DNA of 12,390 nt. Source: a candidate division TA06 bacterium. GTDB lineage: Bacteria > Hydrothermota > DG-26 > E44-bin18 > JADFOU01. Below are positions 1 through 6,250 of this stretch, piece by piece. The notes beneath the pieces are model-generated. The model was given only the letters and a program-made list of their open reading frames with translations. It was not told the DNA's origin and ran no database searches. The first letter of the stretch is position 1, and each line of letters opens with the position of its first letter. The stretch is from contig JADFOU010000014.1 in NCBI GenBank assembly GCA_022562655.1, positions 1 through 12,390 of the forward strand, given 5' to 3'. The translations under genes were made by a program, and so were the position numbers.

Positions 1-18
1 CTGGGTAAAGATTAAATA

Positions 19-60
19 GTTAAATGGTTATATTTAACCATTCACCAATTACCATTTAAC
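19..60. repeat. AT-rich palindromic repeat, copy A
   Basis: Outer arms GTTAAATGGT (19-28) and ACCATTTAAC (51-60) are perfectly complementary. A near-palindrome, GGTTATATTTAACC (26-39), overlaps the left arm. The same design occurs at 6194-6246 (copy B) and 11948-12007 (copy C), so this is a dispersed intergenic repeat. It ends about 10 bases before the ribosome-binding site of the ferritin-like gene and could form a hairpin in its leader. Function unknown. Confidence 0.7.
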
Positions 61-82
61 CGATGTAAAAAAGGAGAAGAAA

Positions 83-553
83 ATGGGAAAGAAGGGAAAG
101 GAAATCGTTGAAGGGAATGTGAAAAAGCTTATCGATGAACTAAATCGAATGGTCGCAGACGAATGGATTGCCCTTTTTTACTACTGGATTGCCTCCCAGG
201 TTGTTTCCGGACGTTCTGCCATTCAAGTTTCCGGAATTTTGAAAGAGTCGGTACAAGAAGAACTCGAACATGCTACTCAACTGGCTGAAAGAATTGTTGA
301 ACTGGGAGGGAAACCTGTATCCACTCCAAGAGAAGTTCTCGAAAAAGCCCATCACAAATTTCCCCCTCTCAGTAAAGATGTTGATGGAATTCTGAGGACT
401 GCTTTAAAGGTGGAACGGGGAGTCATTGAATCGTATAACAAACTGGTGAAAGAGACCCGGGAGAAAGACCCCATTACTCACAGGCTTCTCGTCCATATTC
501 TGAGGGATGAGGTTTCGGAAGAGCAGAATATAGAGACGATGCTGGGAAAGTGA
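83..553 (+). CDS. Ferritin-like / bacterioferritin-type iron or peroxide-handling protein
   Basis: A 156-residue, all-helical protein of the ferritin-like diiron superfamily, closest in pattern to Dps-like/bacterioferritin-type proteins. Such proteins oxidise Fe(II) with O2 or H2O2 and store or detoxify iron in the cytoplasm; that role is inferred. Visible ligands follow the four-helix-bundle order: E27 (in DEW), E60-x-x-H63 (in EELEH), E111 (in ERG) and E143-x-x-E146. In relatives I know, the last pair is normally ExxH, so the second histidine appears replaced by glutamate. Tyrosines Y33, Y34 and Y118 are near the expected centre. The start is firm: AAGGAGA (71-77) lies five bases before the ATG. 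No signal peptide or membrane segment. It stands alone on the plus strand, converging on the transhydrogenase operon. The exact subfamily (Dps-like, bacterioferritin without heme, or other) cannot be decided by eye. Confidence 0.8.
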   Translation: MGKKGKEIVEGNVKKLIDELNRMVADEWIALFYYWIASQVVSGRSAIQVSGILKESVQEELEHATQLAERIVELGGKPVSTPREVLEKAHHKFPPLSKDVDGILRTALKVERGVIESYNKLVKETREKDPITHRLLVHILRDEVSEEQNIETMLGK

Positions 554-562
554 AAGGACTCA

Positions 563-601
563 CTGTAAATTTAGCATTGCAAAATTAGCATTTTAAATTT
601 T
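563..601. repeat. AT-rich repeat-like words (GTAAATTT, AAAATTAGCA)
   Basis: The bases just after the ferritin-like gene are built from short words GTAAATTT, TTAGCATTGC, AAAATTAGCA and TTTAAATTT. The same words, reordered, make up 11791-11876, where they form the 5' end of sprA. The rest of the 554-731 gap holds the hairpins described separately; no gene is seen in it. Confidence 0.5.
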
Positions 602-648
602 GTGTCAAGTAAAGCCCTTAGAGAAGCATAAATAGTTATTAAATAAAC

Positions 649-692
649 AAGGGTCGCCTGCCTGCCGGCAGACAGGCATTCATGCGACCCTT
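649..692. terminator. Probable bidirectional terminator hairpin with inserted palindrome
   Basis: AAGGGTCGC (649-657) pairs perfectly with GCGACCCTT (684-692), giving a 9-bp stem between the converging ends of the ferritin-like gene and pntB. The minus-strand reading is followed by the T-rich run GTTTATTTAA; the plus-strand reading continues T691-T693 and TTT after a C, so it could end both transcripts. The apex holds a second palindrome, CCTGCCTGCCGGCAGACAGG (657-676), self-complementary with a single C/A mismatch. Removing 658-681 restores the perfect 20-bp palindrome AAGGGTCGCATGCGACCCTT. Confidence 0.6.
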
Positions 693-697
693 TCTTT

Positions 698-717
698 GGG
701 CTTAATAAATCAAGCCC
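698..717. repeat. Small hairpin GGGCTT...AAGCCC after pntB
   Basis: GGGCTT (698-703) and AAGCCC (712-717) form a 6-bp stem with an 8-base AT-rich loop, 15 bases beyond the pntB stop. It has no adjacent T run on either strand, so it is probably a second intergenic repeat unit or a stabilising 3' hairpin rather than the terminator itself. Confidence 0.45.
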
Positions 718-731
718 CTACAAATTCTGGA

Positions 732-2111
732 CTAGATACTCCTCACCTCATTCACAAGACTTTGCAAGGAATCCTTGGCATCACCGAACAGCATCCGCGT
801 TTTGTCATGAAAGAAAAGCTCGTTTTCTATACCTGCATATCCTTTCCCCATACTTCTTTTCATAACGATTATATTCTTAGCATCCAGCACCTTAATGATC
901 TGCATTCCATAAATAGGGCTTGAAGGATCCGTTTCAGCAGCAGGATTCACAACATCATTCGCTCCTATCACGATTGCTACATCTGTCGTTGCCATTTGCG
1001 GGTTCGCTTCCTCCATTTCTGCTAATTTAGGATAGGGAACATCCGCTTCAGCCAACAGTACGTTCATATGCCCGGGCATTCTACCCGCTACAGGATGGAT
1101 AGCATATTTTACCTCTACACCTTTCTTTTCCAATAATTTTTCCAACTCATGACAACTATGCTGCGCCTTGGCAACAGCCAAACCATAACCAGGAACTATT
1201 ATTACCTTATGAGAATAACTTAGTAATATAGCCGCGTCCGTAATAGTGATCTCTTTAACAGATCCTCGTTCTTTATCAACTGCAGTACCTCCACCACCAA
1301 AAGCTCCCAGTAGAACGTTGACTAAGGAACGATTCATAGCCTTGCACATCAAAATCGTCAAGATCGCACCTGCAGATCCTACCAGAATCCCCCCTGTAAT
1401 CATAGCCTGGTTGTTATAAAGGAAACCACCGCAAGCTGCTGCTACACCTGTAAAAGAGTTCAGCAGGGATATTACCACAGGCATATCGGCGCCACCAATA
1501 GGCATTACAAATAAGAACCCGTATACAAGCGCAAGTGCAAACAATCCATAGAGGAGTGTATTAACTGGAGTAGTCTGCATCATGATATATACAGCAAGGC
1601 TCACTAAGGAAAGTAGTACTAGCGTGTTGATATACTGCATAAAGGGAACCCTGATGTCCTTGATATTACCATTTAGCTTACCCAATGCGATCATGCTTCC
1701 ACTGAATGAAACAGTTCCTATCATTAAGCCTAAGAGTATGATCAACGATTCTCCATTCATCATGCTTCCGGATGCTTCGATGTTTGGAAATTCCCTCAAC
1801 GAAATCAAAGCAGCACAGCCTCCCCCCATTCCATTAAAAAAAGAAACCATTTGAGGCATGGCAGTCATCTGTACCTTTACTGCCATCATCCAGCCAATCA
1901 CTGTGCCCAATAGGATTCCTCCAAATATCCATAGAACGTTATGGATTCCTTCATGAAAGAATATCGTAGTGAAAATAGCCAATGTCATACCCAATGCAGC
2001 CCATAAATTTCCTTTTCGGGCAGTATCAGGATGACTCAGCATTTTTAACCCAAGAATAAACAGTACAGATGCTACAATGTAAGAACTCTCTAAAAAATAT
2101 TCTCCAATCAT
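732..2111 (-). CDS. pntB: NAD(P) transhydrogenase subunit beta (domains II and III)
   Basis: 459 residues, near the size of E. coli PntB (about 460). This inner-membrane subunit carries most of the proton channel and the NADP(H)-binding domain III; with the alpha subunits it couples proton entry to hydride transfer from NADH to NADP+. The N-terminal half (about 8-275) is a run of hydrophobic helices. Domain III begins near 290 and has the family motifs: PGYGLAVAKAQ (307-317), HPVAGRMPGHMNVLLAEADV (339-358), GANDVVNPAAETDP (383-396) and KRSMGKGYAG (418-427). The position matching the channel residue His91 of E. coli PntB appears to be Asn93 (in MPQMVSFFNG). It is the last gene of the operon, 11 bases after pntAB, with no strong ribosome-binding site; translational coupling is likely. 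Annotation by recognised motifs is secure. Confidence 0.97.
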   Translation of the reverse strand: MIGEYFLESSYIVASVLFILGLKMLSHPDTARKGNLWAALGMTLAIFTTIFFHEGIHNVLWIFGGILLGTVIGWMMAVKVQMTAMPQMVSFFNGMGGGCAALISLREFPNIEASGSMMNGESLIILLGLMIGTVSFSGSMIALGKLNGNIKDIRVPFMQYINTLVLLSLVSLAVYIMMQTTPVNTLLYGLFALALVYGFLFVMPIGGADMPVVISLLNSFTGVAAACGGFLYNNQAMITGGILVGSAGAILTILMCKAMNRSLVNVLLGAFGGGGTAVDKERGSVKEITITDAAILLSYSHKVIIVPGYGLAVAKAQHSCHELEKLLEKKGVEVKYAIHPVAGRMPGHMNVLLAEADVPYPKLAEMEEANPQMATTDVAIVIGANDVVNPAAETDPSSPIYGMQIIKVLDAKNIIVMKRSMGKGYAGIENELFFHDKTRMLFGDAKDSLQSLVNEVRSI

Positions 2112-2122
2112 CAGTTGATATT

Positions 2123-2437
2123 TTATTTATTGGGTTTCTTTTTGAACATTTCAAGCATTCTGTTTGTGACAACAAAGCCGCCTACTACATTTAAAGTTCC
2201 CAATATTACCGCCAGGAGTCCCAATCCTAATGCCATATAATTATCAGGATCTGCATGCCCCATAACAATAATCCCCCCAATAACCACGACTCCATGAATA
2301 GCATTCGCACCTGACATTAAAGGCGTGTGAAGAATAGCAGGCACATTAGAAATAACCTCTATTCCAAGAAATATGGATAGGAGCACAATAAAGATTGCTT
2401 CTTTGTTTTGAAAGATAAGCTTAAGAATTTCTTCCAT
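2123..2437 (-). CDS. pntAB: NAD(P) transhydrogenase subunit alpha part 2 (membrane helices)
   Basis: A 104-residue membrane protein with about three hydrophobic helices (about 14-32, 47-60 and 66-92) and a basic C-terminus (FKKKPNK). It corresponds to the C-terminal membrane part of fused PntA and supplies alpha helices to the proton-conducting domain II. The signature LHTPLMSGANAIHG (36-49) is characteristic. In E. coli PntA the matching stretch, as I remember it, reads NAISG, so His48 is an extra potentially protonatable residue; see the finding on channel residues. The start lies 2 bases after the pntAA stop and the ribosome-binding site is weak, so coupled translation is likely. A separate gene for this part is the Rhodospirillum rubrum-type split arrangement. 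Confidence 0.95.
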   Translation of the reverse strand: MEEILKLIFQNKEAIFIVLLSIFLGIEVISNVPAILHTPLMSGANAIHGVVVIGGIIVMGHADPDNYMALGLGLLAVILGTLNVVGGFVVTNRMLEMFKKKPNK

Positions 2438-2439
2438 AT

Positions 2440-3582
2440 TTAAAACGTTTTAGCAGTTTTCATGAACAAATTTTTCACACTTTCGTTGATGATTTCTTTA
2501 TTCTGTGTGATACAGGTGTTTTTAATGATATCATCTTTAAAATCAAGATTTAATTCTCCCTTATTAATTATCAATTTTAAGAAATTGATGATATTTTTAC
2601 CGAGCATTTTGCTTGCATCCACGGGCATGGTCGCTGGGAGATTGGATTCTCCAATGATCGTCACACCATTTTTCACTATGGTTTCATTATTCTTGCAAAC
2701 CTCGCAATTGCCTCCCGACGATGCTGCAAGGTCAACAATCACTGATCCTGGTTTCATGGCATCTACTGTTTCCTCGGAGATTAATTTAGGAGCAGCTTTA
2801 CCAGGAATCTGGGCAGCAGTGATAATGACATCTGATTTAACTGCATGATTATGAATGAGTTGTTTTTGTTTCTGCTGAAACTCCCCTGTTTGCTCAACGG
2901 CATATCCCCCTGCTCTTGCTTCATCGACTGCACCTTCTACTTCTACAAATTTCGCACCCAAGGTCTCTACTTCTTCCTTCACATCAGCTCTAACATCAAA
3001 CACTTCTACTACTGCACCTAATCTTCTCGCTGTAGCGATTGCCTGTAATCCAGCTACACCGGCACCCAAAATCAATACTTTTGCCGGAGTGACAGTGCCG
3101 GCAGCAGTAATAAACATAGGGAAAAAGGTAGGTAAATGGCTTGCTGCCAATAAAACGGCTTTATAGCCGGCCACAGTGGCCATAGAAGACAAAACATCCA
3201 TTGTCTGAGCTCGGGTCGTTCTGGGTATACAATCCAGGCTAAAAGTTGTTATATTCTTCTTTGCTAATTCATCAATAAGCGAAATATTTGATAGGGGTTG
3301 TAGGATAGCAATCAGCACTGTTCCTTCTTTCATAGCATTTCTTTCTTCTGAGGTAGGGGGATTAATTTTGATTATGACGGATGTATTTTCGATGATCTCG
3401 CCTTTTTCGGCAATCCTTGCTCCTGCCTCTTTGTATGCTCCATCCTGAAAATAGGCTTCTTTGCCAGCACCTGCTTCGACCCATACAGCCGTTTTCATCT
3501 CCTGCAATGTCCTTACGCCTTCCGGAAGTAAGATCACCCTTTTTTCACTTCCAGATTCTTTTAAGACGCCTACTTTTATCAT
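2440..3582 (-). CDS. pntAA: NAD(P) transhydrogenase subunit alpha part 1 (NAD-binding domain I)
   Basis: 380 residues, typical of the soluble NAD(H)-binding domain I when encoded separately; homologous to alanine dehydrogenase. The cytoplasmic domain binds NADH and donates hydride to NADP+ on PntB. Visible motifs: an N-terminal VGVLKES, RAQTMDVLSSMA (124-135, contacts NAD), the Rossmann loop GAGVAG (173-178) with D196 at the end of the next strand for the ribose, the mobile loop GGYAVE (225-230), and QIPGKAAPKLI (258-268). The ATG at 3582-3580 gives the standard family N-terminus; upstream lies only AAAAGG about nine bases away. It is first in the operon pntAA-pntAB-pntB, read from the promoter at 3721-3749 with a leader of about 130 nt. 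Pnt genes look more AT-rich than gdh/trxB next door, strongest near the 3' end. Confidence 0.97.
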   Translation of the reverse strand: MIKVGVLKESGSEKRVILLPEGVRTLQEMKTAVWVEAGAGKEAYFQDGAYKEAGARIAEKGEIIENTSVIIKINPPTSEERNAMKEGTVLIAILQPLSNISLIDELAKKNITTFSLDCIPRTTRAQTMDVLSSMATVAGYKAVLLAASHLPTFFPMFITAAGTVTPAKVLILGAGVAGLQAIATARRLGAVVEVFDVRADVKEEVETLGAKFVEVEGAVDEARAGGYAVEQTGEFQQKQKQLIHNHAVKSDVIITAAQIPGKAAPKLISEETVDAMKPGSVIVDLAASSGGNCEVCKNNETIVKNGVTIIGESNLPATMPVDASKMLGKNIINFLKLIINKGELNLDFKDDIIKNTCITQNKEIINESVKNLFMKTAKTF

Positions 3583-3720
3583 GGAGTGTAACCTTTTGAT
3601 TTAAGAGATCGAAGTGAGAGAGACGACTCGGCAGAAGTGGGGTGAATATGGGTTCATCTTCGTCGAATGGGGATGGTTCATTTCGTATTTCTCAGCAGTC
3701 TAAAGTCAATGAATTGATTT

Positions 3721-3749
3721 AACTTACCGAAAAAAACCCCAAAAGTCAA
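3721..3749 (-). promoter_or_regulatory. Predicted sigma70-type promoter of the pnt operon
   Basis: On the minus strand TTGACT (3749-3744) is separated by 17 bp from TAAGTT (3726-3721), pointing at pntAA. The flanks GGTC before the -35 and GG before the -10 are the same as in the promoter proposed for trxB (6141-6169), which raises confidence that both are real. A start near 3714 would give a leader of about 130 nt; in it ATGAACC occurs twice, about 20 bases apart. A weaker TTGACT lies at 3709-3704. The 3583-3876 gap holds only this, the leader and the gdh terminator. Confidence 0.55.
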
Positions 3750-3817
3750 GACCCTTTTGAGTCCTCTTCCTCCCTCTTGCAAGGTCAACAAAATATACTC
3801 TCCTTTTGAATGAAAAT

Positions 3818-3841
3818 CGGGGCGTTCCATGGAACGCCCCG
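3818..3841 (-). terminator. Perfect 24-bp palindrome, likely terminator of trxB-gdh
   Basis: Half-site CGGGGCGTTCCA (3818-3829) is followed by its exact reverse complement (3830-3841), centred on CCATGG. It begins 35 bases beyond the glutamate dehydrogenase stop. In the minus-strand transcript the GC-rich stem is followed by ATTTTCATTC, a modest U-rich tail, so it can act as an intrinsic terminator. The absence of any spacer between the arms is typical of the palindromic repeats in this window and unlike a classic terminator with a short loop. Confidence 0.6.
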
Positions 3842-3876
3842 ACCCCCGTTATTGAAGGAATCCTTTGGGATTTGGG

Positions 3877-5142
3877 TTACGGGAAGATGCCCCTTCTCGA
3901 ATAAACCGTTTCAATCAATTTCAGAGCCACGATATAAGCAGCGGTTCGAAAGTCGGTCTTGTACTCCTCTTTCGCCTGCTTCACCCTTGCATAAGCCTTC
4001 TGCATTTTCCCCTTTAACAGACGATCCACCTCCTCCAGCTCCCAGTGCTCGGAGCGCTTATTTTGAAGCCATTCAAAATAACTCACCGTTACACCACCGG
4101 AACTCGCGAGGATGTCCGGGAGAATCTCAACCCCTTTCTTCTTCAGGATCTCTTCCCCCTCCATGGTTGTGGGACCATTGGCTCCTTCCACCACTAAAGG
4201 CGTTTGGATGAGGGGAGCCGTCACCTCATTAATCTCATTCTCAATGGCAGCGGGGATGAACACATCCGCCTGAATAGAGAAGAAATCATCTTTCGAAATG
4301 GTTTCCCCATGGGGATAGTCTTTCACTTTCTCCTTGGACTTGTAATGGTTGAGAAGGTTAACTGGATCAATTCCATTCTTGTTGAAGGTGGTTCCCGTAG
4401 AGGTGTTTACTGCAAGAAGTTTCGCTCCCTGCTCATGCAATAGAATGGCGGTGAAGTATGCAACATTTCCAAAACCTTGGAGGAAATAGGTGGTGTCCTT
4501 GAGAGAACGCCCGTGATTCCTCATCCACTCTTCCAGGACATGGACGAGACCCTGCCCCGTAGCCTTCTCCCGTCCTTCGCTCCCCCCGCATTCAATGGAC
4601 TTTCCCGTAACGACACCTTTTTCCACTTCTCGGTCTCTTGAGTCATGAGTTGCAATATAAGTATCCATCATCCAGTCCATGATCTGAGCATTCGTTCCGA
4701 CATCCGGTGCCGGGATGTCATAGTCGGGTCCGATATTCCCCTCGAGGGCATAGAGAAACCTTCGGGTGATCCGTCGGAGTTCGTCTGTACTGTGCTTTTT
4801 GGGATCGAATTTGATCCCTCCCTTCGCACCGCCAAAGGGGAGACCCATGAGTGCCGTCTTCCAGGTCATCCATGCTGCGAATGCCTTCAGTTCGTCCAAT
4901 GTCACCATGGGGTGAAACCGCACTCCACCTTTGTAAGGACCCAGGACATTGTTGTGCTGGATCCGATACCCCTTGAAGAGAGCATGCTCACCATTGTCCA
5001 TCCGAACGGGAAAATTGACGATCAGTTCATTCTTTGGCTGGGAAAGGATTTCTCGTACCGTGGAATTCAGTTGGCATAGGTCGGCCGCCTTTTTGAACTG
5101 CTTGAAAGCAGTCTCATGGAACAGATTGACTTCTTCTGACAT
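3877..5142 (-). CDS. gdhA: Glutamate dehydrogenase (Glu/Leu/Phe/Val dehydrogenase family)
   Basis: 421 residues from the chosen start, normal for hexameric bacterial/archaeal GDH. It interconverts glutamate with 2-oxoglutarate plus ammonium using NAD(P)(H). Catalytic pattern: K71 (KGGVRFHP), K95 (WKTAL), catalytic K107 (PFGGAKGG) and D147 (PAPDVGT), with spacing identical to the Clostridium symbiosum enzyme (K89, K113, K125, D165). The Rossmann domain has GFGNVA (223-228); the following strand ends AVNTS (244-248) rather than the usual AVSDS, leaving NAD versus NADP preference open. The reading frame is open to 5199, but the ATG at 5142 is preferred: AAAGGAGA lies six bases upstream, the longer form would overlap trxB, and the extra 19 residues are unlike the family. 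Only one base separates it from the trxB stop, so the two are cotranscribed and likely coupled. Confidence 0.93.
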   Translation of the reverse strand: MSEEVNLFHETAFKQFKKAADLCQLNSTVREILSQPKNELIVNFPVRMDNGEHALFKGYRIQHNNVLGPYKGGVRFHPMVTLDELKAFAAWMTWKTALMGLPFGGAKGGIKFDPKKHSTDELRRITRRFLYALEGNIGPDYDIPAPDVGTNAQIMDWMMDTYIATHDSRDREVEKGVVTGKSIECGGSEGREKATGQGLVHVLEEWMRNHGRSLKDTTYFLQGFGNVAYFTAILLHEQGAKLLAVNTSTGTTFNKNGIDPVNLLNHYKSKEKVKDYPHGETISKDDFFSIQADVFIPAAIENEINEVTAPLIQTPLVVEGANGPTTMEGEEILKKKGVEILPDILASSGGVTVSYFEWLQNKRSEHWELEEVDRLLKGKMQKAYARVKQAKEEYKTDFRTAAYIVALKLIETVYSRRGIFP

Positions 5143-5143
5143 C

Positions 5144-6082
5144 TCAGTCTCCTTTTGATTCCAAAAATTTTTCTGCATCCATGGCACCCACACATCCACT
5201 CCCTGCTGCCGTTACAGCCTGGCGATAGACGTGATCTTGAACGTCTCCACAGGCAAAGACTCCTGGAACACTGGTAGCGGATCCATTCTGGGTGACAATG
5301 TATCCCCGCTGATCCAGATCTAACTGATTCTGAAAGAGTTGGGTATTGGGGATATGACCGATGGCGATGAAGACCCCCCCGCAGGGTTTCTCTCTGACTT
5401 CATTGGTTTTCACATTTCGCAAGTTCACTCCTCGAACCCCCTCCTCCACCGTTCCCAGTATCTCCTCCACGGCAGAGTTCCAGATGAAATCAATCTTAGG
5501 ATTTTGGAAAGCCTTTTCCTGCATGATTTTGGAGGCACGGAGTTTATCCTTCCGGTGGACCACGGTGACTTTGGTTGCGAACTTGGTGAGGAAGGTAGAT
5601 TCTTCCATCGCTGAATCTCCGCCTCCAACCACGATTAATTCTTTTCCCTTGAAGAAGAACCCATCACAGGTGGCACAGGAAGAGACCCCGTGACCCATAA
5701 GCCGCTTTTCAGACTCCAGCCCCAGCATCTTTGCCGAGGCGCCGGTAGCGATAATCACCGACTCTCCAAAATAGGTTTTGCCCTCGGCGGTGATAGTAAA
5801 AGGGTGGTTTTTGAAGTCCACTTGGTTCACATCCTTTGGGAAACAGACCGTTCCAAACCGTTCTGCCTGTTTTTTAAAGAGGGCCATCAAGTCGGGACCT
5901 TGGATTCCCTCCGGAAACCCCGGGTAGTTCTCCACATCGGTCGTGATGGTGAGTTGTCCTCCAGGCTGTTGGATTCCCTCAAAGAGGAGGGGTTTCAAGT
6001 TTGCCCGGGCGGCATAGACGGCTGCCGTATATCCAGCGCATCCTGAGCCGATAATAATGATTTTGTGAACTTGCGACGACAT
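5144..6082 (-). CDS. trxB: Thioredoxin-disulfide reductase
   Basis: 312 residues, the usual length of the low-molecular-weight bacterial enzyme. A cytoplasmic FAD flavoprotein that passes electrons from NADPH to thioredoxin. In order: FAD-binding GSGCAG (12-17; most relatives have proline where C15 sits), the redox-active pair C136-A-T-C139 followed by D140, NADPH-binding GGGDSA (153-158), HRKDKLR (176-182), whose basic residues fit the 2'-phosphate of NADPH, and the C-terminal FAD motif FACGDVQDHVYRQAVTAAG. The ATG at 6082 gives the standard N-terminus, although no good ribosome-binding site is visible; the leader is AT-rich. First gene of a two-gene operon with glutamate dehydrogenase. No thioredoxin gene is in the window. 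Confidence 0.96.
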   Translation of the reverse strand: MSSQVHKIIIIGSGCAGYTAAVYAARANLKPLLFEGIQQPGGQLTITTDVENYPGFPEGIQGPDLMALFKKQAERFGTVCFPKDVNQVDFKNHPFTITAEGKTYFGESVIIATGASAKMLGLESEKRLMGHGVSSCATCDGFFFKGKELIVVGGGDSAMEESTFLTKFATKVTVVHRKDKLRASKIMQEKAFQNPKIDFIWNSAVEEILGTVEEGVRGVNLRNVKTNEVREKPCGGVFIAIGHIPNTQLFQNQLDLDQRGYIVTQNGSATSVPGVFACGDVQDHVYRQAVTAAGSGCVGAMDAEKFLESKGD

Positions 6083-6111
6083 CTTTTAATTTTATATCTT
6101 ACAATACCTGT

Positions 6112-6124
6112 TCCCGATTCGGGA
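6112..6124 (-). repeat. Short palindrome in the trxB leader
   Basis: TCCCGATTCGGGA pairs 6 bp around a single central base. It lies between the predicted trxB promoter and start codon, near the 5' end of the mRNA. It could stabilise the transcript or be one more dispersed palindrome; its flanks CCTG and ATAGG extend pairing only imperfectly. Confidence 0.5.
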
Positions 6125-6140
6125 TCCATAGGTATTTTTG

Positions 6141-6169
6141 AATTTACCACAATCAAAAATGGAAGTCAA
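6141..6169 (-). promoter_or_regulatory. Predicted sigma70-type promoter of trxB-gdh
   Basis: TTGACT (6169-6164) and TAAATT (6146-6141) with a 17-bp spacer on the minus strand, 59 bases before the trxB ATG. The context GGTCTTGACTT, 14 bases, GGTAAATT is nearly repeated upstream of pntAA (GGTAAGTT there). The predicted start near 6134 gives a leader of about 50 nt that includes the palindrome at 6112-6124. Confidence 0.65.
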
Positions 6170-6193
6170 GACCTAACATACGAATGGGTAATT

Positions 6194-6246
6194 GGTTAAA
6201 TGGTGATTGGTTAAATTTAACCTTTTAACAAATTGACCATTTAACC
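6194..6246. repeat. AT-rich palindromic repeat, copy B
   Basis: Outer arms GGTTAAATGGT (6194-6204) and ACCATTTAACC (6236-6246) are perfect reverse complements; between them is the perfect palindrome GGTTAAATTTAACC (6209-6222). It begins 4 bases beyond the sprA stop codon and fills much of the gap to the trxB promoter, so it may serve as the sprA 3' hairpin although no clear T run follows. Related to copies at 19-60 and 11948-12007. Confidence 0.75.
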
Positions 6247-6250
6247 AGAA

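Noticed and set aside
1..60. CRISPR-like array made of the three GGTTAAAT repeats.
   Set aside because: The copies are dispersed kilobases apart between genes, with no regular spacers and no cas genes.
3601..3681. A 26-codon minus-strand ORF in the pnt leader, ending 18 bases before pntAA.
   Set aside because: No ribosome-binding site, unremarkable composition, and its start lies in the directly repeated ATGAACC words.
5143..5199. Nineteen-residue N-terminal extension of glutamate dehydrogenase.
   Set aside because: It overlaps the trxB 3' end out of frame, and the downstream ATG at 5142 has a good AAAGGAGA site and the family-like N-terminus.
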